Source: Mycolicibacterium grossiae (GTDB taxonomy: Bacteria; Actinomycetota; Actinomycetes; Mycobacteriales; Mycobacteriaceae). Taken from it: a stretch of DNA of 64,000 nucleotides. The stretch spans positions 3,348,001 through 3,412,000 of the forward strand of contig NZ_CP043474.1 in NCBI RefSeq assembly GCF_008329645.1. The letters are read 5' to 3'. Of the stretch, positions 31,556 to 41,676 are shown piece by piece. Position numbers and translations under genes: made by a program. Within the stretch, counting starts at the first letter, position 1, and every line of letters begins with the position of its first letter. Below the pieces are notes generated by a model. The model did no database searches. It had not been told where the DNA came from and worked only from the letters and a program-made list of their open reading frames with translations.

Positions 31556-32407
31556 GTGGCAGGGCGTCCGATCCACACGTTCGAGGTGGTGCGCAAGGAG
31601 CAGCTGACCCCGCACATGATCCGGTTGGTGCTCGGCGGCAGCGGCTTCGACACCTTCACGCCCAGCGACTACACCGACTCCTACGTCAAGATCGTCATCG
31701 TCCGCAACGACGTCGACGTCAGCGCGCTGCCGCAGCCGCTCACCCTGGACGGCTTCGACGGGTTGCCCGACGAGCACCGCCCGGTGGTCCGCACCTACAC
31801 CGTCCGCAAGGCCGATCCCGAGCGTCGCGAGATCACCATCGACTTCGTCGTGCACGGCGATCTCGGCGTCGCCGGCCCGTGGGCGGCGGCCGCCGAACCG
31901 GGGCAGCGGGCCTTTTTGATGGGACCGAGCGGTGCCTACTCGCCCGACCCGGCCGCCGATTGGCATCTGTTGGCGGGTGACGAGGCGGGGCTGCCGGCGA
32001 TCAGCGCCGCGCTGGAAGCATTGCCGCCCAATGCCGTTGGCCGCGCCTTCATCGAGGTGAGCGGACCGGACGACGAGGTCGAGCTGACCGTTCCCGAGGG
32101 CGTCGAGGTGCGGTGGATCTACCGCGGTGGTCGTGCGGACCTCGTTCCCGAGGACCAGGCCGGCGACCACGCGCCGCTGATCGCGGCGGTCAAGGAGGCG
32201 CTGTGGCTGCCCGGCCAGCCGCACGTGTTCATCCACGGCGAGGCGCAGGCCGTCATGCACAACCTGCGCACCTACGTCCGCAAGGAGCGCGGCGTCGACG
32301 CGAAGTGGGCGTCGATCTCCGGCTATTGGCGGCGGGGCCGCACCGAGGAGACCTTCCGCCAGTGGAAGGCCGAGCTGGCGAAGGCCGAGGCCGGCTCGGG
32401 CGACTGA
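31556..32407 (+). CDS. Siderophore-interacting FAD-dependent reductase (ViuB-like)
   Basis: A 283-residue SIP-family protein that would reduce ferric siderophore complexes in the cytoplasm. The flavin motif VVRTYTVRKAD is at about 80-90, a GPSGAYSPDPAADWHLLAGDEAGLPAI linker follows, and the C-terminus has FIHGEAQAVMHNLRTYVRKERGVDAKWASISGYWRRGRTEE, a hallmark of the family. It starts at GTG 31556 (GGAGG before it). The position matches Rv2895c (viuB). Confidence 0.9.
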   Translation: MAGRPIHTFEVVRKEQLTPHMIRLVLGGSGFDTFTPSDYTDSYVKIVIVRNDVDVSALPQPLTLDGFDGLPDEHRPVVRTYTVRKADPERREITIDFVVHGDLGVAGPWAAAAEPGQRAFLMGPSGAYSPDPAADWHLLAGDEAGLPAISAALEALPPNAVGRAFIEVSGPDDEVELTVPEGVEVRWIYRGGRADLVPEDQAGDHAPLIAAVKEALWLPGQPHVFIHGEAQAVMHNLRTYVRKERGVDAKWASISGYWRRGRTEETFRQWKAELAKAEAGSGD

Positions 32408-32505
32408 GACACCGGCTCAAGTGACCGAGCCTCGGCTCGAGCGACCGGGCCTCTGCGTCGAGCGACTGGGCCCCGGCGTCAGATGCACCTGGCAGGCTGT
32501 CGCCC

Positions 32506-33666
32506 ATGGCATTCGCTGACTACCAGCTCGAGATCTACCTGCAGGGCCTGTCCGGGGTCGTGCCGTCGCTGCCGATGGCGTTCGCCGATCTCGAGGAACG
32601 GGCCCGGTCGGCGATGTCGCCATCGCTGTGGTCCTACGTCGCCGGCGGCGCGGGTGACGAACGCACGCAACGCGTCAACGTCTCCGCCTTCGACCGCTGG
32701 GGGCTGATGCCGCGGATGTTCGGCGGCGCCACCGAACGCGACCTGTCGGTCGAGCTGTTCGGCACGACGCTGCCGTCACCGCTGTTCATGGCGCCGGTGG
32801 GCGTCATCGGGCTGTGCGCGCAGGACGGCCACGGCGACGTGGCGGCGGCCCGGGCGGCGGCGCGCACCGGCGTGCCGATGGTCGTGTCCACGCTGACCAC
32901 CGATCCGCTCGAGGACGTCGCCGCCGCGTTCGGGGACACCCCCGGCTACTTCCAGCTCTACACGCCGAAGGACCGCGACCTGGCCGCCAGCCTCGTCGGG
33001 CGCGCCGAGGCCGCCGGCTACCGCGGCATCATCGTCACGCTCGACACCTGGATCCCGGGCTGGCGTCCGCGTGACCTGTCGACGTCGAACTTCCCGCAAC
33101 TGCGCGGGCACTGCCTGGCCAACTACACCAGCGACCCGGTGTTCCGCGGCTCGCTGGCCCAGTCGCCGGAGGAGAACCCGCAGGCCGCCGTCCTGCAGTG
33201 GGTGTCGACCTTCGGCAACGCCCTGTCGTGGGACGACCTGCCGTGGCTGCGATCGCTCACCACGCTGCCGCTGCTGGTGAAGGGGATCTGCCACCCCGAC
33301 GACGCCCGGCGCGCCATCGACGGCGGCGTCGACGGCATCTACTGCTCCAACCACGGCGGTCGGCAGGCCAACGGCGGGCTGCCCGCGATCGACTGCCTGT
33401 CAGCCGTCGTCGAGGCCGCCGGCGACGTGCCCGTCCTGTTCGATTCCGGCATCCGCAGCGGCGCCGACGTCGTCAAGGCCCTCGCGCTGGGGGCGACCGC
33501 GGTGGGGGTCGGCCGTCCCTACGCCTACGGCATGGCGCTGGGCGGCACCGACGGCGTGGTGCACGTGCTGCGGTCGCTGCTGGCCGAGGCCGACCTCACC
33601 ATGGCCGTCGACGGCTACACGGCGCTCGCCGACCTCACACCGGACACGTTGCGCGCCGTCCTCTGA
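32506..33666 (+). CDS. FMN-dependent alpha-hydroxy acid oxidase, lactate 2-monooxygenase-like
   Basis: A 386-residue enzyme of the glycolate/lactate oxidase family. The start [30 protein letters not shown] and [25 protein letters not shown] closely follow the lactate monooxygenase of M. smegmatis, which converts lactate to acetate, CO2 and water. The catalytic histidine is in [12 protein letters not shown], the FMN lysine in LLVKGI, and the phosphate loop in [15 protein letters not shown]...GVGRPYAYG. No membrane segment is present. It is not part of the M. tuberculosis order here, so it is an insertion between viuB and xerC. Confidence 0.88.
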   Translation: MAFADYQLEIYLQGLSGVVPSLPMAFADLEERARSAMSPSLWSYVAGGAGDERTQRVNVSAFDRWGLMPRMFGGATERDLSVELFGTTLPSPLFMAPVGVIGLCAQDGHGDVAAARAAARTGVPMVVSTLTTDPLEDVAAAFGDTPGYFQLYTPKDRDLAASLVGRAEAAGYRGIIVTLDTWIPGWRPRDLSTSNFPQLRGHCLANYTSDPVFRGSLAQSPEENPQAAVLQWVSTFGNALSWDDLPWLRSLTTLPLLVKGICHPDDARRAIDGGVDGIYCSNHGGRQANGGLPAIDCLSAVVEAAGDVPVLFDSGIRSGADVVKALALGATAVGVGRPYAYGMALGGTDGVVHVLRSLLAEADLTMAVDGYTALADLTPDTLRAVL

Positions 33667-33730
33667 CGAGGTCTCGATACTGTCACACACGCCGGGGCGC
33701 GCTCGCCAGACGTCGTCCCGTTCTGCCACC

Positions 33731-34654
33731 GTGAACGGCGTGACGGCTCACTTGGACGCGGTGCTGGAGGACTTCGACTCCTACCTCGACCTGCAGCGCG
33801 GCCGGTCCGAGCACACCCGCCGCGCCTACCTCGGGGACCTGCGCGCACTGTTCGGTTTCCTGGCCGAGCGCCGCCCCGACGCCCGGCCGGCCGACCTCAC
33901 CCTGCCGCTGCTGCGGTCCTGGCTGTCGTCGCAGGCCGCTGCCGGCGCGGCGCGGACCACCCTGGCCCGCCGCACGTCGGCGGTCAAGACCTTCACCGCC
34001 TGGGCGCTGCGCCGCGGTCTGCTGGAGACCGACCCCGCGACCCGCCTGCAGGTGCCGCGCGCCCACCGCACGCTGCCCGCGGTCCTGCGCCAGGACCAGG
34101 CGCGCGACGCCATGGACGCCGCGACGTCTGGTGCGCAGCAGGGCGATCCACTCGCGCTGCGCGACCGGCTGATCGTCGAGATGCTCTACGCCACGGGCAT
34201 TCGCGTCAGTGAGCTGTGCGGCCTCGACGTCGACGACGTGGACGCCTCCCGGCGGCTGGTCCGCGTGCTCGGCAAGGGCGACAAGCAGCGCACCGTGCCG
34301 TTCGGCGAGCCCGCGCACCGCGCGCTGACCGCCTGGCTGACCGACGGCCGACCCGCGCTCGCGACGGCCGCGTCCGGTCCCGCATTGCTGCTCGGTGCGC
34401 GCGGTGGACGTCTCGACCCGCGCCAGGCCCGCACCGTCGTGCATCAGACGATGTCCGCCGTCGACGGCGCCCCGGACATCGGCCCGCACGGCCTCCGGCA
34501 CAGCGCCGCAACGCATCTGCTCGAGGGTGGCGCCGACCTGCGCGTCGTGCAGGAGCTGCTCGGCCACTCCACGCTCGCCACCACGCAGCTCTACACCCAC
34601 GTCACCGTCGCGCGGCTGCGGGCCGTGCACGACCAGGCCCACCCGCGCGCCTAG
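33731..34654 (+). CDS. xerC: Tyrosine recombinase XerC
   Basis: A 307-residue site-specific recombinase that resolves chromosome dimers at dif with XerD. The catalytic residues are all visible: R in GIRVSEL, K in [28 protein letters not shown] and the nucleophile tyrosine in TTQLYTHV. An N-terminal SAM-like domain starts [24 protein letters not shown]. Start at GTG 33731; the GTG at 33740 is equally possible. The position matches Rv2894c, so it is the cellular enzyme and not the prophage integrase. Confidence 0.94.
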   Translation: MNGVTAHLDAVLEDFDSYLDLQRGRSEHTRRAYLGDLRALFGFLAERRPDARPADLTLPLLRSWLSSQAAAGAARTTLARRTSAVKTFTAWALRRGLLETDPATRLQVPRAHRTLPAVLRQDQARDAMDAATSGAQQGDPLALRDRLIVEMLYATGIRVSELCGLDVDDVDASRRLVRVLGKGDKQRTVPFGEPAHRALTAWLTDGRPALATAASGPALLLGARGGRLDPRQARTVVHQTMSAVDGAPDIGPHGLRHSAATHLLEGGADLRVVQELLGHSTLATTQLYTHVTVARLRAVHDQAHPRA

Positions 34655-34672
34655 CGACCGCGGTCAGCACAC

Positions 34673-35647
34673 CTAGCCGCGCAGCAGCGCTATCACCTTC
34701 GCGATGTCGGGCAGCGCCGACGGCCGCCCCGCGAGTTCGTCGAACACCGTCCAGTAGCTGATGCCGTAGCGGCGCTGGCGGTCGACGAGCGTCTCGGCCA
34801 TCTCCTCGTGCGTGCCGAGCAGCACGAAGGGCGAGTCGAGGATGGTCGCCGGCGAGACCCCGCCCACCGCGCCGGCGATCTCGGCCGCCGCGGCCGCCCG
34901 GTCGGTGGTCGGCACCACGAACTGGATCAGGCCGTTCAGCTCGATCTCCTCGAACCGGTCGCCCGCCGCGGCGCGCACCACCTCGATGCGGTCGATCACC
35001 CCCCGGTCGTCGAAGTGGGTGAGCCGCACCTCGGTGGCGTCGGCGTTGTGCGTCACGCCCGCCAGCCCCACGATGTCGGCCACCCGGCCGGCCAGCGACA
35101 GGACGCGAGACCCGTTGCCGCCCAACAGCAGAGGCACCCGGTAGGGCGGCGCGGCGACGAGTTCGCCGGCCCCGGCATGCACCCGGTAGTGCGTCCCGTC
35201 GACGGCGACGGCCCGACCGGTCAGCAGCGGGCAGATCACCTCGACGGCCTCGACCAGCCGGTCGACGCGCGTCGCGGCGTCGTCGAACCGCAGTCCCGCG
35301 GCGTCGTACTCGGACTTCATGTGTCCGGCGCCCAGGCCCAGTTCGAACCGCCCGCCCGATATGGCCGCCAACGTCACCGCCTCCCGCGCCACGTCGACGG
35401 GATGGCGCAGGTCGTTGTTGAGCACCAGCGTCCCGACGTGCAACCGCGTGGTCGCTGCCGCAGCGGCCGCGGCGCCCGAGAACGGGGCCAGCGTGGGCAG
35501 CAGGTGGTCGGCGAACGTCATGACGTCGAAGCCGACGTCCTCGACGGCTGCGGTGAAGTCCGCGAACTCACGGCCCCGCGGCAGCGCCGTCGTCAACCCG
35601 AACCGCAAGGGGCGGGCGCGCTGCGACTGCGTCGACACCATCATCAC
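34673..35647 (-). CDS. Luciferase-like (LLM) F420-dependent oxidoreductase
   Basis: A 324-residue TIM-barrel flavin/F420 oxidoreductase. It has LRFGLTTALPRGREFADFTAAVEDVGFDVMTFADHLLP, RLHVGTLVLNNDLRHPVDVAREAVTLAAISGGRFELGLGAGHMKSEYDAAG and a YRVPLLLGGNGSRVLSLAGR loop. The conserved HPVDVAREA/LDLLSGGRFELGLGAG-type core is typical of mycobacterial F420 enzymes. It is positioned like Rv2893, convergent with xerC. The substrate is unknown. Several Met codons at the start leave the exact N-terminus open by a few residues. Confidence 0.85.
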   Translation of the reverse strand: MMMVSTQSQRARPLRFGLTTALPRGREFADFTAAVEDVGFDVMTFADHLLPTLAPFSGAAAAAAATTRLHVGTLVLNNDLRHPVDVAREAVTLAAISGGRFELGLGAGHMKSEYDAAGLRFDDAATRVDRLVEAVEVICPLLTGRAVAVDGTHYRVHAGAGELVAAPPYRVPLLLGGNGSRVLSLAGRVADIVGLAGVTHNADATEVRLTHFDDRGVIDRIEVVRAAAGDRFEEIELNGLIQFVVPTTDRAAAAAEIAGAVGGVSPATILDSPFVLLGTHEEMAETLVDRQRRYGISYWTVFDELAGRPSALPDIAKVIALLRG

Positions 35648-35677
35648 CGCAGTGTTCCCAGTCGCCGCTCGGACCAG

Positions 35678-36184
35678 TCACGCCGGCCGCAGTGGCTTGA
35701 GTCGCACCTCGGTGTCCACCAGCAGGCCCAGCGGATCGACGTAGTCCGCGGCCGACGCCGCACCCCACATCGCGCCCCAGTGCAGACACGCCGGCGCCGG
35801 GCAGCCGGCATGGCCGGCGACCAGTTCGCCGAGCACGCTGCCCGCACCGACCAACGACCCCGCCCGCACCCGGGTCCGCACCGGTTCGTAGCTCGTCCGC
35901 AGCCCGCCGGGGTGGGCCACCGAGATCACCGGACGGCCCGCCAACTCCCCGGCGAACACCACGGTGCCCGGGGCCGCGGCCAGCACCGCCTGCCCCTCCT
36001 CACCGGCGAGGTCGACGCCGCGGTGCCCGGGCTTCCAGTTGGGTCGCGGCGCGTCGAACGTTCGCAGTACCGCCGGAACCGGTCGCAAGGGCCAGTCGAG
36101 ACGCCCGTCCGGCGGCCCGGGACCCGCCCGCGCCGGCGCCGCACCGAGCAACACCAGGACCGCCAGCAGGACGATGGGCCGCAT
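35678..36184 (-). CDS. Secreted M23 family peptidase-like protein
   Basis: A 168-residue exported protein. A hydrophobic signal (RPIVLLAVLVLLGAAPARA) precedes an M23/LytM fold: WKPGHRGVDLAGEEGQAVLAAAPGTVVFAGELAGRPVISVAHPGGLRTSYEPV, then CPAPACLHWGAM. The zinc ligands would be H and D in GHRGVDL and H in CLHWG; the two cysteines flanking the last histidine may pair. It matches Rv2891 by position and layout. It would cut peptide cross-links in peptidoglycan or act as a non-catalytic binder. Confidence 0.85.
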   Translation of the reverse strand: MRPIVLLAVLVLLGAAPARAGPGPPDGRLDWPLRPVPAVLRTFDAPRPNWKPGHRGVDLAGEEGQAVLAAAPGTVVFAGELAGRPVISVAHPGGLRTSYEPVRTRVRAGSLVGAGSVLGELVAGHAGCPAPACLHWGAMWGAASAADYVDPLGLLVDTEVRLKPLRPA

Positions 36185-36508
36185 ACGACCAGCTCAGCGG
36201 CCGAAAGCGGCCCGGGCAAGGGGCGTGCCGGCGGCTGGGGATGAAGGTGGCACTGTGGATGACGGCCCGTCTCGCGGCAGCGGGCGCGCGCGTGGCGAAA
36301 GCACGCATGTCAACGGTGTAAACTCAGTCCCGCAGTTCGCTTCGGCGGACTGACTTCGCGCGCCTGCGCCGCAGCCCCGTATCTCAAGGCTGCATCCGCA
36401 TGCCGGGCGGTCCCGTACCTCGTACGGGTCCGGCACGCAGCAGACGCCAGGGTCCGGCATCGCCTTGATTCCGGACGACAACCGACGAGAAGAGGACGTG
36501 GCCGAACC
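36185..36508. other. 324-base intergenic region with the rpsB leader
   Basis: No gene is visible. A TAAACT at 36319-36324 is a plausible -10 hexamer for rpsB, giving a leader of about 180 bases. Directly after it is a hairpin (36333-36352) and a long C/G-rich leader reaching the rpsB ribosome site GAAGAGGAC. Long leaders before ribosomal protein operons often carry autoregulation. Confidence 0.5.
36333..36352 (+). promoter_or_regulatory. UUCG-loop hairpin in the rpsB leader
   Basis: CAGTTCGC pairs with GCGGACTG (8 bp, one G-U) around a TTCG tetraloop, about nine bases after the proposed -10 hexamer. The very stable fold at the 5' end of the transcript could protect the mRNA or serve as an S2 target. 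Confidence 0.45.
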
Positions 36509-37354
36509 ATGGCTGTCGTAACCATGAAGCAGCTGCTCGACAGCGGCGCTCACTTCGGGCATCAGACCCGACGCTGGAACCCCAAGATGAAGCGGTTCAT
36601 CTTCACCGACCGCAACGGCATCTACATCATCGACCTGCAGCAGACGCTGACCTACATCGACCAGGCGTACGAGTTCGTCAAGGAAACCGTCGCCCACGGC
36701 GGCAGCATCATGTTCGTCGGCACCAAGAAGCAGGCGCAGGAATCGATCGCCGAAGAGGCGACCCGCGTCGGCATGCCGTACGTGAACCAGCGCTGGCTCG
36801 GCGGCATGCTCACCAACTTCTCCACCGTCCACAAGCGTCTGCAGCGGCTCAAGGAACTCGAGTCGATGGAGCAGACCGGTGGCTTCGAGGGTCGCACCAA
36901 GAAGGAGATCTTGATGCTGACCCGCGAGAAGAACAAGCTGGAGCGCAGCCTCGGCGGTATCCGCGACATGGCCAAGGTGCCGTCGGCCCTCTGGGTCGTC
37001 GACACCAACAAGGAGCACCTCGCGGTGTCGGAGGCCATCAAGCTCGGCATCCCGGTCATCGCGATCCTGGACACCAACTGCGACCCCGATCAGGTGAACT
37101 ACCCGATCCCGGGCAACGACGACGCCATCCGGTCGGCCGCACTGCTGACCCGGGTGATCGCGTCCGCGGTGGCCGAGGGCCTGCAGGCCCGCTCCGGTGC
37201 CGGCAAGTCCGACGCCGAGGCCACCGAGCCGCTCGCCGAATGGGAGCAGGAACTGCTGGCCGGCGCCACCGCGTCGCCCACGGCCGCCGGTGCCGCCCCG
37301 GGAACCCCGGAGGCCGACATCCAGACCGAACCCACCCCCGCCCAGAACCCCTAG
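36509..37354 (+). CDS. rpsB: 30S ribosomal protein S2
   Basis: A 281-residue S2 protein. It begins [45 protein letters not shown] and has the [17 protein letters not shown] and [32 protein letters not shown] signatures. An Ala/Pro/Glu-rich tail of about 45 residues is normal for actinobacteria. It is followed after 11 bases by tsf in the standard rpsB-tsf operon (Rv2890c-Rv2889c). Confidence 0.98.
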   Translation: MAVVTMKQLLDSGAHFGHQTRRWNPKMKRFIFTDRNGIYIIDLQQTLTYIDQAYEFVKETVAHGGSIMFVGTKKQAQESIAEEATRVGMPYVNQRWLGGMLTNFSTVHKRLQRLKELESMEQTGGFEGRTKKEILMLTREKNKLERSLGGIRDMAKVPSALWVVDTNKEHLAVSEAIKLGIPVIAILDTNCDPDQVNYPIPGNDDAIRSAALLTRVIASAVAEGLQARSGAGKSDAEATEPLAEWEQELLAGATASPTAAGAAPGTPEADIQTEPTPAQNP

Positions 37355-37365
37355 GGAAGGCTGAA

Positions 37366-38181
37366 ATGGCGAATTACACCGCTGCCGACGTCAAGCGACT
37401 TCGCGAGCTGACCGGCGCCGGGATGCTCGACTGCAAGAACGCGCTGGCCGATTCGGACGGCGACTTCGACAAGGCCGTCGAGCTGCTGCGGATCAAGGGC
37501 GCCAAGGACGTCGGCAAGCGTGCCGAGCGTGCCACCGCCGAGGGTCTCGTGGCCGCCAAGGACGGCGCGCTCATCGAGCTGAACTCCGAGACGGACTTCG
37601 TTGCGAAGAACGCGGAGTTCCAGGCCCTGGCCGACCAGATCGTCACCGCGGCGGCCGCTGCCAAGGCAGCCGACGTCGACGCCCTGAAGTCCGCCACGGC
37701 CGGCGACACCACGGTCGAGCAGCTGATCGCGGACCTGTCCGCCAAGATCGGCGAGAAGCTCGAGCTGCGTCGTGCCGTCTACTTCGACGGCACGGTGGAG
37801 ACCTACCTGCACAAGCGCTCGGCGGACCTGCCGCCCGCCGTGGGCGTGCTGGTCGAGTACACCGGCTCCGACGAGAGCGCCGCGCACGCCGTGGCGCTGC
37901 AGATCGCCGCGCTGAAGGCCAAGTACCTGACGCGTGACGACGTGCCCGAGGACCTGGTCGCCAACGAGCGTCGCATCGCCGAGGAGACCGCCCGCAACGA
38001 GGGCAAGCCCGAGCAGGCACTGCCCAAGATCATCGAGGGTCGCCTCACCGGCTTCTACAAGGACGTCGTGCTGCTCGACCAGCCGTCGGTGTCCGACAGC
38101 AAGAAGACCGTCAAGGCCCTCCTCGACGACGCCGGCGTGACCGTGACGCGGTTCGCCCGCTTCGAGGTCGGTCAGGCCTAG
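37366..38181 (+). CDS. tsf: Elongation factor Ts
   Basis: A 271-residue nucleotide exchange factor for EF-Tu. The N-terminal UBA-like part reads [23 protein letters not shown], and the core TDFVAKN motif sits in [15 protein letters not shown]. Two coiled-coil and dimerisation segments follow. ATG 37366 has GGGAAGG before it. A strong hairpin after the stop ends the operon. Confidence 0.98.
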   Translation: MANYTAADVKRLRELTGAGMLDCKNALADSDGDFDKAVELLRIKGAKDVGKRAERATAEGLVAAKDGALIELNSETDFVAKNAEFQALADQIVTAAAAAKAADVDALKSATAGDTTVEQLIADLSAKIGEKLELRRAVYFDGTVETYLHKRSADLPPAVGVLVEYTGSDESAAHAVALQIAALKAKYLTRDDVPEDLVANERRIAEETARNEGKPEQALPKIIEGRLTGFYKDVVLLDQPSVSDSKKTVKALLDDAGVTVTRFARFEVGQA

Positions 38182-38216
38182 CAACACGACCTGCGCGGCG
38201 CATCAGCCGCGCACCG

Positions 38217-38259
38217 AAGACCCCGCGACCCGCCGGTGATCCCGGCGGCGCGGGGTCTT
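38217..38259 (+). terminator. Terminator of the rpsB-tsf operon
   Basis: AAGACCCCGCG at 38217-38227 pairs exactly with 38249-38259. Inside, CGCCGG pairs with CCGGCG around TGATC. The 11 bp plus 6 bp stem lies 36 bases after the tsf stop. No U-tract follows. Confidence 0.85.
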
Positions 38260-38310
38260 CTCGCGTCGGTGCCCCGCAACCGCCGTGGTACGTATTGGTA
38301 CCGTCGCGGG

Positions 38311-39741
38311 ATGGAAACCGATCCGCATCCGGTCAGCGCCTTCCGCGACGACGCGCTGGGCGACCTCGACGCCGTCGGCGTAGCGGCCGCCCTCGCCGCC
38401 GGTGAGGTCTCCCGCGCCGAGGTGGTCGAGGCGGCGATCGCACGCACCGAGGCCGTGAACCCCGCCCTCAACGGGCTGGCCTTCGAGGCCTTCGACCTGG
38501 CGCGACGACGGGCCGCCGCGCGGCACCCGTTCGGCGGCGCCTTCGACGGGGTGCCGACCTTCGTCAAGGACAACGTCGCGGTCGCCGGGATGCCGACCAT
38601 GGACGGCACCGACGCGTGGACGCCGCGCCCGGAGGTCTCCGACGGCGACTTCGCCCGGGTGTACCTCGCGACCGGTCTGGTGCCGCTGGGCAAGACGCGG
38701 CTCTCGGAGTTCGGGTTCAGCGCCTCGGCCGAGCACCCCCGGCTCGGGCCGGTGCGCAATCCCTGGCACACCGACTACACCGCGGGCGCCTCGTCGTCGG
38801 GCTCGGGTGCGTTCGTCGCGGCCGGCGCGGTCCCCATCGCGCACGCCAATGACGGCGGCGGCTCGATTCGCATCCCGGCGGCCTGCAACGGCCTGGTGGG
38901 GCTCAAGCCGACCCGCGGGCGCCTGCCGCTCGACCGGAACATGCGGGAGATGCCCATCCGCATCGTCGCCAACGGCGTCCTCACCCGGTCGGTGCGCGAC
39001 ACCGCCGCCTTCTACGCCGAGGCCGAGCGGGCCTGGCGCCCACCGCGCCTGCAACCGATCGGCGACGTGTCCGGCCCCGGCCGCACGCGGCTGCGGGTCG
39101 GCGTCTGCACCCGATCGGTGCAGCGCGAGGCGAGCCCCGAGGTGCGCGACGCGACGCTGCGCACCGCGGACCTGCTGGAGCGCATGGGCCACCGGGTCGA
39201 TCACCTGGAGCAGCCGCCGGTGCCGGCGTCGTTCATCGACGACTTCCTGCTCTACTGGTCGCTGCTGGCGTTCGCGCTGGTGCACGGCGGGCGTTCGCGA
39301 TTCGGCCCGTCCTTCGACCGGTCCCGCCTGGACAACCTGACCCTCGGGCTGGAGCGCCATGCGGCCCGCCGCCTGCACCGGCTGCCGCTGACCGTCGCAC
39401 GGCTCGCCTCGCTGCGCCGGCGGATGCTTTCGGCGGTCTCGCCGTACGACGTGTTGCTCACCCCCACGCTGGCGGACGTCACGCCGCGGATCGGCCACCT
39501 CGACCCGACCGCCGACTACGACCAGATCATCGAGCGCCTGGTGGCGTGGGTGGCGTTCACACCTTTGCAGAACGTCACCGGCGATCCGGCGATCTCGCTG
39601 CCGCTCGCCACCTCGGCAGCCGGCCTGCCCATCGGCATGATGTTTAGCGCGCGCGCCGGCGAGGAGGCCGTGCTGCTGCGACTGGCCTTCGAACTCGAGG
39701 AAGCCCAGGACTGGCGGACGCTGCGAAATCCGTCGTCCTGA
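38311..39741 (+). CDS. amiC: Amidase signature family enzyme (AmiC-like)
   Basis: A 476-residue amidase with the Ser-cisSer-Lys triad. The lysine lies in GVPTFVKDNVAV, and the Gly/Ser-rich block AGASSSGSGAFVAAG...ANDGGGSIRIPAACNGLVGLKPTRGR contains both serines. It is located like Rv2888c (amiC), after tsf. The ATG at 38311 is preferred to an in-frame ATG at 38236, because the latter lies within the tsf terminator. The physiological amide is not known. Confidence 0.88.
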   Translation: METDPHPVSAFRDDALGDLDAVGVAAALAAGEVSRAEVVEAAIARTEAVNPALNGLAFEAFDLARRRAAARHPFGGAFDGVPTFVKDNVAVAGMPTMDGTDAWTPRPEVSDGDFARVYLATGLVPLGKTRLSEFGFSASAEHPRLGPVRNPWHTDYTAGASSSGSGAFVAAGAVPIAHANDGGGSIRIPAACNGLVGLKPTRGRLPLDRNMREMPIRIVANGVLTRSVRDTAAFYAEAERAWRPPRLQPIGDVSGPGRTRLRVGVCTRSVQREASPEVRDATLRTADLLERMGHRVDHLEQPPVPASFIDDFLLYWSLLAFALVHGGRSRFGPSFDRSRLDNLTLGLERHAARRLHRLPLTVARLASLRRRMLSAVSPYDVLLTPTLADVTPRIGHLDPTADYDQIIERLVAWVAFTPLQNVTGDPAISLPLATSAAGLPIGMMFSARAGEEAVLLRLAFELEEAQDWRTLRNPSS

Positions 39742-39899
39742 ATGCCCACGCCGACAATGTCTTTCGACGAATCCTCGACGCCGGACGACGAAATCCGTTG
39801 TCCAGTCCTTACGATCCGGTAACCGACTGACGCTGCCGTTAACCCGTTGGACACCCGCGGGCGCGCTCGGCGAAACACGGCGATCCCACCATCTCCGGT

Positions 39900-41078
39900 G
39901 TGGAGACCTCCGAGGTCGGGATCGAACCCGCCGCCGTGACAGCGCCGGCCATCGCCACGTCGGCGTCGGGGAACACGTTCGCGTGTCTGGTTCGCTTCGC
40001 ACTGGCCAACATCAGGCGGCGGCCCGAGCGGTTCATCCTGTCCGTCCTCGGCATCGCGCTCGCCATCGCCTGCGTCACGATCGTCCGCACCATCTCGTCG
40101 AGTTTCGCGATCACCGGCGCCGACGCCGTCACCGACGTGCTCGGCGACGCGCAGGTCTGGGCGATCCCCGCAGCCGGCGTGCAGTACGACGCCGACGTCC
40201 AGGCGCTCGTCGCCGAGGGCGCCGCCCCGGCCGTGGTCGTTCCCGACGGCTGGCGCGCCGAGCGCACCCTCTCCGGTGTCACGGACATCGCGGGCGACGC
40301 GGTCTCGCTGCGCGGTGTCGACGAGATCCCGTCCGGACAAGCGCGTTTCGGCTCCGCGGTCGCCGAGCGGCTCGGCGTCTCCAGCGGTGACACGGTGACC
40401 GTGGGCGGCCAGAACCTGACGGCCGCCGTCGACGGCTCCGGGCAGAGTGTCTGGGTGTCGAGCGCGCTGGCATCGACGATCGTCGGGGATCGCGGGTGGT
40501 ACACGGTCTGGGCCCCGGCCGGGCAGGAGAAGCGACGCGACCTCGGGGCCACCTTCGGTGCGGCCTCGGACCTCCCCGCCACCTACGACCCGTCGGTCGT
40601 CCCCGACCCGGCAGGGCGCGGGCTGGTCTACGACCTCGTCGGCGGCTCCGGTCCGCTCACCTTCGAGCAGAACTACTCGGCGCTCTTCTCGGGCAAGGTC
40701 ACCAGCAGCACCCTCGGTCTCATCTCGATCATCGGCCTGGTGCTCGGCTTCGTGATCGCCCTGTCGTCCTTCCTGGCCGCGGTGGCCGAACGCAAGCGCG
40801 AATTCGGCATCATGTCGAGCATCGGGCTGGCCGACGAGGTCCTCTACTTCTTCCTCGTCGAATCCGGCATCGTCTTCGTCGTCGCCTACCTCGTCGGCGT
40901 CCTCGGCGCGGGCGCCGCGGTCGCACTGACGATTCCGAGTATCGCCACGCCCACGGCGTGGCTGCAGGCCGCGGCGATGGTGGCCGCGTTCCTGCCCGCC
41001 ATGGCGATCGTCGGTGCACTGGTACCCGTACACCGGCTGCTGCAACAACGCCCGGTCGACCTCCTGGGGGACCGATGA
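39900..41078 (+). CDS. FtsX-like ABC exporter permease
   Basis: A 392-residue membrane protein with one helix near residue 45-65 (RFILSVLGIALAIACVTIV), a large extracytoplasmic domain of about 200 residues, and three C-terminal helices (GLISIIGLVLGFVIALSSFLAAVAERKREFGIMSSIGLADEV). That is the MacB/FtsX permease topology. The ERKREFGIMSSIG cytoplasmic turn is the typical coupling segment. It starts at GTG 39900 and is the first gene of a five-gene cluster. The partner is the ATPase two genes on. Confidence 0.82.
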   Translation: METSEVGIEPAAVTAPAIATSASGNTFACLVRFALANIRRRPERFILSVLGIALAIACVTIVRTISSSFAITGADAVTDVLGDAQVWAIPAAGVQYDADVQALVAEGAAPAVVVPDGWRAERTLSGVTDIAGDAVSLRGVDEIPSGQARFGSAVAERLGVSSGDTVTVGGQNLTAAVDGSGQSVWVSSALASTIVGDRGWYTVWAPAGQEKRRDLGATFGAASDLPATYDPSVVPDPAGRGLVYDLVGGSGPLTFEQNYSALFSGKVTSSTLGLISIIGLVLGFVIALSSFLAAVAERKREFGIMSSIGLADEVLYFFLVESGIVFVVAYLVGVLGAGAAVALTIPSIATPTAWLQAAAMVAAFLPAMAIVGALVPVHRLLQQRPVDLLGDR

Positions 41079-41106
41079 GCGCTTGCGCGAAGAGGAGGCA
41101 AATCAG

Positions 41107-41673
41107 ATGATCTCGAAGGGCCTGGCCTACGGCTGGCTGGCGGCGCGTCGCAGAGTCGGCGAGATGGTGCTGCCCATCGTGACGACCGCGACCGGCGCCT
41201 TCCTGGTGGTCATCGTGTTCGGCATGTCCGCCGGCATCGCCGCACAGTCGGCGACGCTCGGGCACGCCGACGAGATCGGCCGCGCCGTCGTCCTCATCGC
41301 CGTCACCGTGCTGCTGGTCGGCGTCGTCGAGGTCGCGGTGGCGACCACCCGGACCGTCGCCCACCGCACCCGTGAACTCGGAGTGTTGGGTGCCAACGGG
41401 ATCCCGCGCGCTCCCGTGGTCGTCGCCCTGCTGGTCGAACCGGTGGTGGCCGCCGTGCTCGGGGCGATCGTCGGCGTGGCGCTGGCCGCGTTGTGCGGGT
41501 GGATCGTCGGCGTGACGGGTCTGGCGCCCGCCGGCGTCGAGGTCTCCGGCGTGCTGCTCGGTTCCGGGATCGCCGTCGTCATCAGCATCGTGGCGGCGTT
41601 GGCCACCAGCATCATCCCGACGTGGAACGCGGCGTCGCGTCCACCGATTCGTTCCCTTTCAGCAGGAGGCTAG
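41107..41673 (+). CDS. Short FtsX-like permease subunit
   Basis: A 188-residue membrane protein made of the core FtsX helices only: LPIVTTATGAFLVVIVFGM, VVLIAVTVLLVGVVEVAVATT with RTRELGVLGANGIPR after it, LLVEPVVAAVLGAIVGVALAALCGW, and VLLGSGIAVVISIVAALATSIIP. The large extracellular domain of the first permease is lacking, so the pair would form an asymmetric exporter. ATG 41107 has GAGGAGG eight bases before it. The ATPase gene follows after three bases. Confidence 0.78.
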   Translation: MISKGLAYGWLAARRRVGEMVLPIVTTATGAFLVVIVFGMSAGIAAQSATLGHADEIGRAVVLIAVTVLLVGVVEVAVATTRTVAHRTRELGVLGANGIPRAPVVVALLVEPVVAAVLGAIVGVALAALCGWIVGVTGLAPAGVEVSGVLLGSGIAVVISIVAALATSIIPTWNAASRPPIRSLSAGG

Positions 41674-41676
41674 ATC

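Noticed and set aside
30215..32260. A 681-codon open frame opposite dprA and the siderophore-interacting gene
   Set aside because: No family motifs, repetitive Arg/His/Gly composition, and both opposite genes are certain.
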